DNA from: Arthrobacter sp. 260
Lineage (GTDB): Bacteria; Actinomycetota; Actinomycetes; Actinomycetales; Micrococcaceae
DNA: 64,000 nucleotides
Direction: 5' to 3'
NCBI RefSeq assembly: GCF_013116745.1
Contig: NZ_JABFOE010000006.1
Span: 124,001 to 188,000 of the forward strand
Below the pieces are notes generated by a model. It saw only the letters and a list, made by a program, of their open reading frames with translations, had not been told where the DNA came from and searched no databases. Shown here piece after piece: positions 42,722-51,832 of this stretch (position 1 is the first letter of the stretch; every line of letters starts with the position of its first letter). The translations under genes were made by a program, and so were the position numbers.

Positions 42722-44203
42722 TCAGTTCTTGAGGATCCGCAGGGCCATCAGGCAGGTCGCCTGCCCCTCTAAAGTGGAGAGGGACAACTTCAACAACCCT
42801 TCGAGTTTGCCAATCCGCTGGCTCAGGGTGTTTCGGTGGATGTACAGGCTCGCGGCGGCGCGGGACGGTTGGGCATCGTGGGCGAGGAAGCATTCGAGGG
42901 TGTCGAGCAGTGCCAAGGAATGCGTCGCATCGTAGGCAACCACGGGAGCCAGGAGCCTCCGCGCGCCAGCCCTCGCTCCGTGGGTGGCGGTGGAGGCAAT
43001 CAGCGCGCTGATCCCCAGTTCCGGTGCAATGGTCGGCCCCTTCGCTGCCGCCAAAAGGTCCTGGGCCTGGTAGACGCCGAGTCGCAACTCATCACTGCTC
43101 GCGCACGGACCCTTGAGCACCACGGCCTGGTCCGGCATCTCTTTCATGAACCAGGACAGCAGCGGTTCAAGGGTGTTGGTTTGCGGACCGGTCGCGTGTG
43201 GCTGCTGGGCGAACGCGAACAGCGTCCCGCCGCGCACCTGGACCCTGACGACGTCGAACGCTGACTGCAGCATGAGCCGGGTCTTCCAGGCGTCCGACAG
43301 GGTGCCGTGGCCGGTGCGCGCCGCGATGACGACCGTCGCCTCATCGTTGAGGAGCCCGGTAGACCGCACGGTCTCGGCGAACTGCTCCAGCGCAACCCCA
43401 CTCCAGTCGGCCACCTGGTCCAGCAACGTCACCAACTCGGATTGCTTGGACGTGGTGGTCAGCAGCGCGGTCTGCAACTGCACGGCAATGATCGACGCTA
43501 CGGGCGCCAGGAGGGTGGAAATTGGATGCTCCACCTCGGCACCCCGCACCACTAGCTGGAAGGAATCCCCTGTCCCCATCGGCAACGGAACCGTGGCATC
43601 CATCCCTGCCGATGCTGCCACCTCCAGGTCCTCCTGACTCCAGGCTGACCGTTCCGGCGACCTGGCAATGACCGTACCCACGGCGTCGGCAATCGCCACC
43701 TCGCCCCTGACCGCCGCAGCGACCGCGTCAAGGATGACGGAAAGTCTTGCCCCCGATGACGCGAGACCGGCACAGGCCTGAGCGAGCTCCCAGGACCGGG
43801 TGATCGCGGTGAAACGCTCGGACTGCAGCACATTGGTGACGTGACGGTGCACCTGAAGGAACGGGACCGACCGTGGAATCTCCAACAGCGGCAGATCGTG
43901 GTCTGCTGCAGCGCGCACCAGTCCCGGCGGGATCAGGTGGTGGGCGAACCCGGTACCGAACGCCACGGCGGCTACCTGCACTGAGACCAGCCGCTCCACA
44001 TAGGCCGACCAGGTGCGGTCGTCCTCGATATTCAGGCCAATGCCGTTGGTTAGGAGGAGGACGTTTCGGCTCAGGAACGGGGTGGGATCGATGGTTTCGG
44101 CCGGGGCGCACCAGCTGATTTCCCGGGCTAGTCGCTCACTCGAACTGGGGGTATGCAGCCGGAGTTGGAGGGTGTCTTCGGAGAGCAGATCAGCAATAAT
44201 CAT
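42722..44203 (-). CDS. PucR-family transcriptional regulator
   Basis: This 493-residue regulator has an N-terminal PurC-like sensory domain (about 1-125, with FLSRNVLLLTNGIGL), a central GGDEF-like dimer region and a C-terminal PucR HTH_30 (LDTLECFLAHDAQPSRAAAS and LYIHRNTLSQRIGKLEGL). PucR proteins activate purine, amide and amino-acid use genes in response to an inducer. I prefer ATG 44203 to the adjacent TTG 44206. It diverges from pxpA and is followed by the acetamidase gene, making it the likely regulator of both arms. Confidence 0.9.
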   Translation of the reverse strand: MIIADLLSEDTLQLRLHTPSSSERLAREISWCAPAETIDPTPFLSRNVLLLTNGIGLNIEDDRTWSAYVERLVSVQVAAVAFGTGFAHHLIPPGLVRAAADHDLPLLEIPRSVPFLQVHRHVTNVLQSERFTAITRSWELAQACAGLASSGARLSVILDAVAAAVRGEVAIADAVGTVIARSPERSAWSQEDLEVAASAGMDATVPLPMGTGDSFQLVVRGAEVEHPISTLLAPVASIIAVQLQTALLTTTSKQSELVTLLDQVADWSGVALEQFAETVRSTGLLNDEATVVIAARTGHGTLSDAWKTRLMLQSAFDVVRVQVRGGTLFAFAQQPHATGPQTNTLEPLLSWFMKEMPDQAVVLKGPCASSDELRLGVYQAQDLLAAAKGPTIAPELGISALIASTATHGARAGARRLLAPVVAYDATHSLALLDTLECFLAHDAQPSRAAASLYIHRNTLSQRIGKLEGLLKLSLSTLEGQATCLMALRILKN

Positions 44204-44287
44204 CAAGTCTACCTGTGCAGATGCCCATCAAACCGGTTTATCCGAGGGCGGAAGTCCACTATATCGGCTACGTGGGAGGCCACTAGT

Positions 44288-45046
44288 GTGAAGCGCATGA
44301 CTTCGCCAGCTGTGACCCCCACCACCAGCAAGCCAGCCCCCACCCTGAATTCGGATATGGGTGAGTCCCTGGGCTTGCACTCCTTCGGCAATGACCTTGC
44401 CCTGATGGACACCGTCGACGTCATCAATGTGGCGTGCGGGTTCCATGCCGGAGACCCCGACACCATGGCCGCAACAGTCTCAGCAGCTGCCGAACGGGGA
44501 CTCGGCATCGGCGCCCACCCGGGGCTACCCGATCTGGTCGGTTTCGGCCGACGCGAGATGAAGCTGACCCCCGACGAGGTGGAGAACATCCTCCTCTACC
44601 AGGTGGGAGCCCTCCAGTCCTTCCTCACCGCCGCCGGCGTCACCCTCAACCACATCAAACCCCACGGGTCGCTCTACGGGATGCTGTCCAGGGACCGGCC
44701 CCTGATGACCGCCGCGGCCAAGGTTGCTGCCCTCTATGACGTGCCGTTCTACGGTCTGGCGGCTACCGAGCACCAGACGGTCTGTGACGACATGGGAGTG
44801 CAGTTCGTCAGTGAACTCTATGTGGACCTCAACTACGGCCCCGCAGGTCAACTGCTGATCCAGCGCCGCCCCGAACCCACCGACCCCGCCCAAGCTGCAA
44901 CACGGGTGCGCCGTGCGGTGGCGGACGGCATCGTCGAGGCATCGGACGGCACCGAACTGCACATCGACTTCCAAAGCATCTGCGTGCACTCCGATGCACC
45001 CAACTCCCCCGACGTCGCCGCCGCCGTGCGCGCCGCCCTCTCCTAA
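44288..45046 (+). CDS. pxpA: 5-oxoprolinase subunit A (LamB/YcsF family)
   Basis: This 252-residue LamB/YcsF protein shows LNSDMGESLG, INVACGFHAGDP, IGAHPGLPDLVGFGRR and NHIKPHGSLYGML. With PxpB and PxpC it forms the bacterial ATP-dependent 5-oxoprolinase that opens pyroglutamate to glutamate. I choose GTG 44288 because GGGAGG lies ten bases upstream; ATG 44297 is the alternative. It is the first gene of the operon and is followed after 53 bp by a biotin carrier gene, an arrangement that adds a carboxylase to the oxoprolinase set. Confidence 0.9.
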   Translation: MKRMTSPAVTPTTSKPAPTLNSDMGESLGLHSFGNDLALMDTVDVINVACGFHAGDPDTMAATVSAAAERGLGIGAHPGLPDLVGFGRREMKLTPDEVENILLYQVGALQSFLTAAGVTLNHIKPHGSLYGMLSRDRPLMTAAAKVAALYDVPFYGLAATEHQTVCDDMGVQFVSELYVDLNYGPAGQLLIQRRPEPTDPAQAATRVRRAVADGIVEASDGTELHIDFQSICVHSDAPNSPDVAAAVRAALS

Positions 45047-45099
45047 TGGCACCTACTCGTCCACCCAGCAGCCCAAAATAGGGCACCGAAAGGCCACCC

Positions 45100-45339
45100 A
45101 TGACCGACATCATTTCCCCACTTCCCGGCATCTTCTACCGCAAGCCCGGCCCCGACAAGGAGCCCTACGCCGCCGTCGGAGATCGGATCGACGCCGGCCA
45201 GACGGTCGGCGTCGTGGAGATCATGAAGCAGTTCTCCGAAGTGCGCAGTGACGTCTCGGGGATACTCGAAAGCTTCGCCATCGAGGACTCGGGCACCGTC
45301 AACCCCGGCGACGTCATTGCGACGGTGACCGAGGGATGA
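45100..45339 (+). CDS. Biotin carboxyl carrier protein (biotinyl domain)
   Basis: This 79-residue protein is a free-standing biotinyl/lipoyl domain. The target Lys43 is in EIMKQF, in place of the common EAMKM, a variant usual for carriers that sit beside pxp genes. It lacks the N-terminal Ala/Pro extension of acetyl-CoA-carboxylase AccB. It overlaps the biotin carboxylase by four bases (ATGA), so the two are made together. It would carry carboxybiotin from the carboxylase to the PxpB/PxpC acceptor module (inference). Confidence 0.9.
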   Translation: MTDIISPLPGIFYRKPGPDKEPYAAVGDRIDAGQTVGVVEIMKQFSEVRSDVSGILESFAIEDSGTVNPGDVIATVTEG

Positions 45340-46697
45340 CCGTGGAGAAGCTGCTGGTCGCGAACCGCGGCGAAATTGCCGTCCGGATTATCCGTGCGGC
45401 CCGCGAGTTGGGTATCAAGACGGTGCTGGCGGCCAGCGAACCCGATGAAGGCTCCTACGCAGCTCAACTGGCTGACGAGGTTGCCATCATCGGACCGGCG
45501 CCGGCGGGTAAAAGTTACCTCAATGCAGAAGCGGTCCTGGAGGCGGCGTCGGCCACCGGATGCGACTCCCTGCACCCTGGCTACGGTTTCCTTTCCGAAA
45601 ACGCCGGGTTCGCACGAGCCGTGGTTGACCGGGGGCTAACCTGGATCGGCCCATCCGCCGACGCCATCGAGCTCATGGGCAACAAGTCCCGTGCCCGGCA
45701 GGCAGCCAAGGCAGCAGGAGTTCCCACCCTGCGCGGCAGCGACGGGGCTCTCACACCGGACAGCGACATCCTGGGCATCGCGGAGACGGTGGGCTATCCC
45801 CTCGTGGTCAAGGCCTCAGCTGGCGGTGGCGGCCGGGGCATCCGCCTCGTCACCGCAGCTGCCGATCTTCTGTCGACCGTGGAAATCGCCCAGGCCGAAG
45901 CCCAGGCAGCTTTCGGGGACTCCACCGTGTACCTTGAGCAGTTTGTCCACCGCGCCCGGCACGTTGAGGTCCAGATCATCGGCGACGGCGCACAGGTCAT
46001 CCACCTGGGCGACAGGGACTGTTCCCTGCAGCGCCGACAGCAGAAGATCGTCGAGGAAGCACCAGCCCCCGGGTTGCCCGACGACGTCAGGGCAACCATC
46101 CTGGCCTCCTCGATCGAACTAGGCCGCCAATGTCACTACAGCGGGCTGGGCACGGTCGAATTCCTCTACAACCCTGACACGCAGGAGGCAGCGTTCATCG
46201 AAATGAACACCCGCCTGCAGGTCGAGCATCCCGTGACGGAAATGATCACCGGCCTGGACCTGATCCGTGAACAGATTCTGGTGGCGCGCGACGGCGCACT
46301 CCGCCTCACCCCGGAGGACATCGCCTTCACCGGCCACGCCTTCGAGTTCCGGATCAATGCCGAGGACCCCGAAAACGGGTTCATGCCCAGCCCGGGCACC
46401 CTGGAGCGGCTGCAATGGCCGGGAGGACCGGGTGTCCGCATCGATTCAGGAGTGGTGGCCGGGTCGGCCGTGGCCCCGTTCTACGACTCGCTGCTGGCTA
46501 AGCTCATTGTCTGGGATTCCAGCAGGGACCAGGCGATGGCCCGGTCGGCCGGGGCACTCAGCGAGGTCCTCATCTCCGGGGTGAAGACCACTCTCCCCCT
46601 GCTGAAGGCGGTCCTCGCGCGGAGCGAGGTGGTCGCCGTCGAGCACCACTCCAAATTCATCGAAACCACACCCGACCTGTTAGGAGCTAGTGCATGA
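45336..46697 (+). CDS. accC: Biotin carboxylase (AccC-type)
   Basis: This 453-residue ATP-grasp enzyme carboxylates biotin with bicarbonate. It shows KLLVANRGEIAVRIIRAARE, the Gly-rich loop KASAGGGGRGIR, HVEVQIIGDG, RDCSLQRRQQKIVEEAPAP and FIEMNTRLQVEHPVTE. No carboxyltransferase alpha or beta subunit is present nearby, so it is not an ordinary acetyl-CoA carboxylase set. It is embedded between the carrier and pxpB with 4-bp overlaps on both sides. Confidence 0.93.
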   Translation: MTVEKLLVANRGEIAVRIIRAARELGIKTVLAASEPDEGSYAAQLADEVAIIGPAPAGKSYLNAEAVLEAASATGCDSLHPGYGFLSENAGFARAVVDRGLTWIGPSADAIELMGNKSRARQAAKAAGVPTLRGSDGALTPDSDILGIAETVGYPLVVKASAGGGGRGIRLVTAAADLLSTVEIAQAEAQAAFGDSTVYLEQFVHRARHVEVQIIGDGAQVIHLGDRDCSLQRRQQKIVEEAPAPGLPDDVRATILASSIELGRQCHYSGLGTVEFLYNPDTQEAAFIEMNTRLQVEHPVTEMITGLDLIREQILVARDGALRLTPEDIAFTGHAFEFRINAEDPENGFMPSPGTLERLQWPGGPGVRIDSGVVAGSAVAPFYDSLLAKLIVWDSSRDQAMARSAGALSEVLISGVKTTLPLLKAVLARSEVVAVEHHSKFIETTPDLLGASA

Positions 46698-47596
46698 GTG
46701 AAACAGCCCTTCACCTAGACGCGGCCCGTTATACCTGGGGAGGAGACGAATTCCTCTTCGTCGAAATTGCCGAGGGCATGAGCCTCGCCGCCAACTTCAA
46801 AGCCAACGCGATGGCTGCCGCGCTCGGGTCCCGGGACCTCTCGGGAATCACCGACATCTGCCCGGCCAACGCGTCCCTGTTGATCCGCTTCAACCCGGAT
46901 GACCTCCCGCCCAGCGCCCTCGAGGAGGCTGTCCGCGGCGTCGAGGCCGAGGTGGCGCAGATGTCACAGCACACTCTCCAGACCCGCATCATCGAGGTGC
47001 CGGTCTGGTACGACGATCCGTATACCCGGGAAACCGGTGTCCGTTTCCGCTCGGGACACCAGCGTCCGGAGGGCAATGACCTCGATTTCGCGGCCGAGGA
47101 GAACAATCTGGCGTCCCCGGCCGAGTTCATCAGCCGCCACCACGAGTCGCCGTGGCTGGTGTCGATGGTCGGTTTCGTGGCCGGCCTGCCCTTCATGTTC
47201 CAGATCGTGCCGCAAGAGAAACAGCTCGAGGTCCCCAAGTATCTGAGCCCCCGCACCGATACTCCCGCCCTGACCGTCGGCCACGGCGGCTGCTTTGCCT
47301 GCATCTACTCGGTCCGCGGCGCCGGCGGGTACCAGATGTTCGGGATCGCCGCGGCCCCGATCTTCGATCCTGCCCAGCGGCTTTCGGACTTCGACGACTT
47401 CATGATCTTCTTCAAACCCGGGGACATTGTGAAGTTCAAGCCGGTTGACGAAGCCGAATACCGCGAGATCCAGGAGCTCGTGGCTGACGGGTCCTTCACC
47501 TACCGGCAGGCGCCCGTGGTGTTCGACCTTGAGCGGGCCCTGGCCCACCCCACCGAATACAACCAGGAGATCATGGAGCACCTCAATGGCCATTAG
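46694..47596 (+). CDS. pxpB: 5-oxoprolinase subunit B (KipI/AHS1 family)
   Basis: This 300-residue protein has the AHS1 (allophanate hydrolase subunit 1) family core: VPVWYDDPYTRETGVRF, VSMVGFVAGLPFM and the Gly-rich GHGGCFACIYSVRGAGGYQM. The N-terminal about 80 residues are the usual KipI start. In PxpBC it forms the oxoprolinase body; in urea carboxylase the homologous AHS1-AHS2 region is the carboxyltransferase. Here, beside a biotin carboxylase, the second role should be kept in mind. It overlaps pxpC by 11 bp. Confidence 0.92.
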   Translation: MSETALHLDAARYTWGGDEFLFVEIAEGMSLAANFKANAMAAALGSRDLSGITDICPANASLLIRFNPDDLPPSALEEAVRGVEAEVAQMSQHTLQTRIIEVPVWYDDPYTRETGVRFRSGHQRPEGNDLDFAAEENNLASPAEFISRHHESPWLVSMVGFVAGLPFMFQIVPQEKQLEVPKYLSPRTDTPALTVGHGGCFACIYSVRGAGGYQMFGIAAAPIFDPAQRLSDFDDFMIFFKPGDIVKFKPVDEAEYREIQELVADGSFTYRQAPVVFDLERALAHPTEYNQEIMEHLNGH

Positions 47597-48566
47597 GATC
47601 ACTGAACCCGGGCTTGCCACGACGGTCCAGGACACGGGCCGTCCCGGCTACTACCACGTCGGCATCCCCCAGGGCGGGTCAATGGACCAGCTGTCGGCGG
47701 AGATGGCCAACGCCCTCGCCGGCAACACGCCGGCTGAAGCCGTCCTGGAGTGCACCTACATCGGTCCCCGGTTCACCACCGACGCCGACGCCGTCATCGC
47801 CGTCGCCGGCGCCCCCGTTGATGTGCTTGTCAACGGGACGCCCCGGGAACAGTGGACCCGGCTTGAGCTGGCCGTCGGCGACGAGGTGTCCTTCGGGATG
47901 ATCAGGGCCGGAACCCGCTACTACATCGCTGTGCAGGGCGGAATCGACGTCCCGGTGGTGCTGGGCAGCCGTTCCACCTACGCGTTGGGCGCCATGGGCG
48001 GATTCGAGGGGCGCACCCTCAAGGCAAGTGACACCCTGGACGTCGGGACGGCCGGGTCGGAACGCCACGCGTCGGCCGCTGACTTCATCGACGAGTCCCT
48101 CCGTCCCACCTTCGCCAAGCAGATCACGGTGCGGGTCATGCCCGGCCTGTACGACCATCGGCTGACCGAGGAGGGGCTGGATACGCTGTTTAGCGCCACG
48201 TGGCAGCTGACGCCCGTCGCGGACCGGACGGGTCTGCGGTATGCCGGCCCGTCCGTGTCCTGGAAGCCGAGGGTTCAGCCGTTCGGCGCAGGATCCGATC
48301 CGTCGAACATCGTCGACGCCGGCTACGCGATCGGCTCCATCCAGATTCCTGGCGGCAAGGAACCCATCGTGCTCCACCGCGATGCAGTCTCCGGCGGCGG
48401 CTACGCCATGGTGGCCACCGTCATCAGCTCTGACATGGATCTGCTGGCCCGCAGCGCTCCGGGCACCCAGACAACCTTCACACCGGTCACCATGGAAGAG
48501 GCCCTCGCTGCCCGCGCTGAGGGGAAGCAGATCAGGTCCCGAATCTGGGGGTCAGCTGGCCAGTGA
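47586..48566 (+). CDS. pxpC: 5-oxoprolinase subunit C (KipA/AHS2 family)
   Basis: This 326-residue AHS2-family partner of PxpB shows GLATTVQDTGRPGYYHVGIP, GGSMDQLSAEMANALAGN, YIAVQGGIDVPVVLGSRSTY and GGYAMVATVISSDMDLL. The start is the ATG at 47586 inside the pxpB end; the frame upstream is a shadow. It is the last gene of the five-gene operon. Its 3' end overlaps the convergent LacI gene by 15 bp with no terminator between. Confidence 0.92.
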   Translation: MAIRITEPGLATTVQDTGRPGYYHVGIPQGGSMDQLSAEMANALAGNTPAEAVLECTYIGPRFTTDADAVIAVAGAPVDVLVNGTPREQWTRLELAVGDEVSFGMIRAGTRYYIAVQGGIDVPVVLGSRSTYALGAMGGFEGRTLKASDTLDVGTAGSERHASAADFIDESLRPTFAKQITVRVMPGLYDHRLTEEGLDTLFSATWQLTPVADRTGLRYAGPSVSWKPRVQPFGAGSDPSNIVDAGYAIGSIQIPGGKEPIVLHRDAVSGGGYAMVATVISSDMDLLARSAPGTQTTFTPVTMEEALAARAEGKQIRSRIWGSAGQ

Positions 48567-49616
48567 ACGCTGTGACTCGTCGAGAGGGGACGCTGCGCTG
48601 CTTTCCCTGATGAAGAGCTCCGGGGTCATCCTGACCGACTCGACCTGCTCGCCGTTGATGACCCGTCGCAGCATCAGCATCGCCTGACGGCCGATCTGGA
48701 ACATCGGCGAGTGCACCGAGGAGAGCGGGATGGGCAGCTGCGGCGCGAGGGAAGTGTCATTGAAGCCGACGACGGCGATGTCCTGGCCCACGGTCAGGCC
48801 GTGGGCGCGGAAAGTTCCCATGGCTCCGATCGCCGCGAAGTCGTTGACCGCGAAGACCGCCGTCGGCGCAGGTCCGGGCTGCCCCACGATGGTTTCCGCT
48901 GCCTCCCTGCCGCCCTCCGTGTCGAAACGGGACCAGATCACTGAGCTGTCTGGAAGGTTGCCGCCGAGATCCCGCCAGCGCTGCCGGAACCCGGCGGTGC
49001 GGTCCAGGGCAGTGCTCGCATAGGGTTCTCCAGCGATGAGGGAAACACGGCGGTGGCCTGCCTGCCAGAGGTGGTCGGCCACCAGTTCCCCACCAACGAC
49101 GTCATCGCAGGTTGCCGAGGGGAACCCCGGGTGCCGTCGGTTCATCAGCACGAACGGGATGTGCCGGGCACGAAGGTCCGGTAACAGGTCACTGCCGGCG
49201 TGCACGTCGCCGAGGATCAGCCCATCCACCCGGCGGGCCAGCATGATCTCGGCTTTTCGGCGCTGCTCATCGGTGCTGTCGTGCGAATTCATCACGAAGG
49301 TCGAGTAGTTACTCTCGGCTGCCGCTTCCTCGATGCCCTCGTACATGGTGGCCAGCACAATGTCGGAGAGCCGCGGCACGATCACGCCGAGGGCCCTGGT
49401 GCGGCGGGTCCTGAGGCTCTTGGCCTGGGGATCCGGCGAATACCCGCGCTCGCGGGCCAGGTCCCGCACTTTCTGGGCTGTGACTGACGACGCGGCACCC
49501 TTGGCGACATCTGACGTTGAATGCAACACCCTGGACACTGTCGAGGGGTGAATGCCCAGCTCGCTGGCAAGGTCCTTCAGCGTGACTGGCGCACGTCCTG
49601 ATCCTGATCTATTCAT
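48552..49616 (-). CDS. LacI-family transcriptional repressor
   Basis: This 354-residue repressor has an N-terminal HTH (TLKDLASELGIHPSTVSRVL) and hinge helix, then a periplasmic-binding-protein-like domain (ALGVIVPRLSDIVLATMYEG, RVDGLILGD, VFAVNDFAAIGAMGTFRAHG). GGGGAGC precedes the ATG at 49616. It diverges from the asparaginase-like operon, and two matching LacI-type operators lie between them, so it very probably represses that operon and itself. Confidence 0.93.
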   Translation of the reverse strand: MNRSGSGRAPVTLKDLASELGIHPSTVSRVLHSTSDVAKGAASSVTAQKVRDLARERGYSPDPQAKSLRTRRTRALGVIVPRLSDIVLATMYEGIEEAAAESNYSTFVMNSHDSTDEQRRKAEIMLARRVDGLILGDVHAGSDLLPDLRARHIPFVLMNRRHPGFPSATCDDVVGGELVADHLWQAGHRRVSLIAGEPYASTALDRTAGFRQRWRDLGGNLPDSSVIWSRFDTEGGREAAETIVGQPGPAPTAVFAVNDFAAIGAMGTFRAHGLTVGQDIAVVGFNDTSLAPQLPIPLSSVHSPMFQIGRQAMLMLRRVINGEQVESVRMTPELFIRESSAASPLDESQRSLAS

Positions 49617-49727
49617 GAAGCTCCCCCTCCGTCCTGCCCTTGCGTGATGGGTCGATTGTTTCAGACGTGAAAACTTTTGCCCGACCTCTTGACGAGACTC
49701 AGATCACATCCTAGTCTTTTTCTGATC

Positions 49728-49749
49728 GCAACCCAAACGATTGGGTTGC
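49728..49749. promoter_or_regulatory. LacI-type operator O1
   Basis: GCAACCCAA-ACGA-TTGGGTTGC is a 9-bp perfect palindrome containing the LacI/GalR core AAACGATT. It lies 112 bp upstream of the repressor start. Confidence 0.85.
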
Positions 49750-49830
49750 ATGTCCAGCAGGACAGATACGTCAGCTACTGGGGCCAATCAACACCGGATG
49801 CGAGTCCTGACCGGACCTGAATTGCCACCT

Positions 49831-49846
49831 ACCCAAACGATTGTGT
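49831..49846. promoter_or_regulatory. LacI-type operator O2
   Basis: ACCCAAACGATTGTGT repeats the left half and core of O1 (ACCCAAACGATTG) with a degenerate right half. It is 103 bp from O1, about ten helical turns, a spacing that allows looping, and lies 31 bp before the amidase start. Confidence 0.75.
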
Positions 49847-49876
49847 AAAGGCGTGTCGAACGAGATGGAGGTGATC

Positions 49877-50938
49877 ATGAACGCTGGCGAGGAACAGTAC
49901 GTGGTGCTGCTGGCTACCGGTGGCACCATTGCTTCCCGTAATTCTGCAGCAGCCGGCGGCGCGACAGTCGCCGAGGACTCCGGCGAGGTGCTGCTGCAGA
50001 GTACGGGGTACGGATCGATCCCGGTCAAGGTGGTCGATGTGATGCGGAAGGGCTCCTACCGGCTCACCTTCCCGGACATGCTGGACATCTGTTCCGAGGT
50101 CAAAACCGCGCTGCGCGACCCGCTGGTGGTGGGCGTCGTCGTCACCCACGGGACCGACACCACCGAGGAAACCTCCTACCTCGCCGATCTGCTCCACAAC
50201 GACTGGCGACCCGTGGTTTTCACCGGCGCCCAGTACGCCGCCGATCACCCCACCCCTGATGGTCCCGATAACCTGCGGCGCGCCATCGCCGTCGCTACCT
50301 CCCGTGATGCTGGCGGTCGGGGCGCCCTGGTCAGCTTCGCCGGGCAGATCTTCCATTCGGCGGGCGTGCGGAAGGTTCATACCACCGCCCATGCGGCCTT
50401 CGACAGTCCCGACAGCATCCCGGCTGGCAGCGTCACCGCCACCGGCGTCGTGTCGATGGACTCCCGCCCGGGCCGCTTCGACCCCCTGCCCGCCCCCCAG
50501 ACAGGCGAAGATGTCGGTTTCCCCCGAACCGACGTCGTCGCCTCCTACCCCGGTGCCGATGCAGTGATGATCGAGGCTGCACTGGCGGCGGGGGCAGCAG
50601 GAATCGTGCTGGAGGCCACGGGGATCGGCAACGCCAACCCGGTCATATGCGCGGCGGTCGCGGAGGCGACGGCCGGAGGCGCCGTCGTCGTCACCAGTAC
50701 GCGGGTCCATGCCGGACCTGTGGTGCCGGTCTATGGTACGGGCGGCGGGAAGGACCTTCTCGCCGCGGGGGCGATCCCGTCCGGGCTCCTCCGCCCCGGG
50801 CAGGCGAGGATTCTGCTGCAACTGCTTCTCAGCCTCGGGATGACCCGCCCCCTTATCGAACAACATTTCCACCGGCGGGGCCTCCTGGTCCCGCCGGAGA
50901 AAGACACCCCGACCGCTTTGACCCCATCGAAAGGTTGA
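49877..50938 (+). CDS. Asparaginase-family amidohydrolase
   Basis: This 353-residue asparaginase-fold enzyme has both active-site signatures: TGGTI (nucleophile Thr17) and VTHGTDT (Thr93, Asp94). Members hydrolyse the side-chain amide of asparagine or related half-amides. It has no signal peptide, so it is cytoplasmic. The ATG at 49877 follows a near-perfect GGAGGTGATC. It is the first gene of a LacI-controlled operon with a cyclic-imide-hydrolase-like enzyme, so the natural substrate may be a dicarboxylic half-amide rather than asparagine; that is inference. Confidence 0.9.
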   Translation: MNAGEEQYVVLLATGGTIASRNSAAAGGATVAEDSGEVLLQSTGYGSIPVKVVDVMRKGSYRLTFPDMLDICSEVKTALRDPLVVGVVVTHGTDTTEETSYLADLLHNDWRPVVFTGAQYAADHPTPDGPDNLRRAIAVATSRDAGGRGALVSFAGQIFHSAGVRKVHTTAHAAFDSPDSIPAGSVTATGVVSMDSRPGRFDPLPAPQTGEDVGFPRTDVVASYPGADAVMIEAALAAGAAGIVLEATGIGNANPVICAAVAEATAGGAVVVTSTRVHAGPVVPVYGTGGGKDLLAAGAIPSGLLRPGQARILLQLLLSLGMTRPLIEQHFHRRGLLVPPEKDTPTALTPSKG

Positions 50939-50941
50939 CCC

Positions 50942-51832
50942 ATGACAAAGAACATACAGATTGCATTCGGCGTAGACGTCGACGCCGTTGCCGGCATGCT
51001 CGGCTCCTACGGCGGCGAGGACTCCCCCTGCGACATCTCGCGCGGGCTGTTCAGCGGTGAGGTGGGAGGTCCCCGCATTCTCCGGCTTTTCGAAAAGTAC
51101 AACCTTCCCTCCACCTGGTTCATCCCGGGACACTCACTGGAGACGTTTCCTGAACTGACCCGGATGGTGGTGGAGGCAGGTCACGAGATCGGGGTTCACG
51201 GCTACTCCCACGAAAACCCGATTGCGATGACCCGTGAGCAGGAAACGGCCATCCTTGACCGGTCGATCGAACTCATTGAGCAGGTCTCAGGGAAGCGCCC
51301 CACCGGGTATGTGGCGCCGTGGTGGGAGTTCTCAACCATCACCAACGAGATCCTGCTGGAGCGGGGCATCAAGTACGACCACTCCCTGATGCACAACGAC
51401 TTCGAGCCGTACTACGTACGGGTGGGCGACAGCTGGACGAAGATCGATTACAGCAAGCCCGCCGAGGCGTGGATGAAACCTCTGGTTCGCGGCCATGAAA
51501 CGGACCTGGTGGAGATCCCAGCCAACTGGTACCTGGACGATCTGCCTCCCATGATGTTCATCAAGGCGGCGCCCAACTCGCACGGATTCGTCAATCCCCG
51601 CGACATCGAGCAGATGTGGAAGGACCAGTTCGACTGGGTGTACCAGGAAATGGACGACGCCGTCTTCACCATGACCATCCACCCCGACGTGTCGGGCCGC
51701 CCCCAGGTCCTCCTCATGCTCGAGCGCCTCATCCAGCACTTCAACTCGCACGACGGCGTCACCTGGCGGACCTTCGACCAGATCGCCGACAAGTTCCTGT
51801 CCGACAATCCCAGAAAGGAAGCCAACTCATGA
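50942..51832 (+). CDS. Polysaccharide-deacetylase-family hydrolase, cyclic imide hydrolase-like
   Basis: This 296-residue cytoplasmic NodB-fold protein has the ligand pair His86 and His90 in HGYSHE, an acidic FGVDVDA start and APWWEFS. Lack of a signal peptide and the [18 protein letters not shown] region set it apart from cell-wall deacetylases and match, from memory, PuuE-like allantoinases and the bacterial cyclic imide hydrolase subgroup of about 293 residues. It probably opens a cyclic imide or amide ring. It starts 3 bp after the asparaginase-like gene and overlaps the transporter start. Confidence 0.85.
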   Translation: MTKNIQIAFGVDVDAVAGMLGSYGGEDSPCDISRGLFSGEVGGPRILRLFEKYNLPSTWFIPGHSLETFPELTRMVVEAGHEIGVHGYSHENPIAMTREQETAILDRSIELIEQVSGKRPTGYVAPWWEFSTITNEILLERGIKYDHSLMHNDFEPYYVRVGDSWTKIDYSKPAEAWMKPLVRGHETDLVEIPANWYLDDLPPMMFIKAAPNSHGFVNPRDIEQMWKDQFDWVYQEMDDAVFTMTIHPDVSGRPQVLLMLERLIQHFNSHDGVTWRTFDQIADKFLSDNPRKEANS

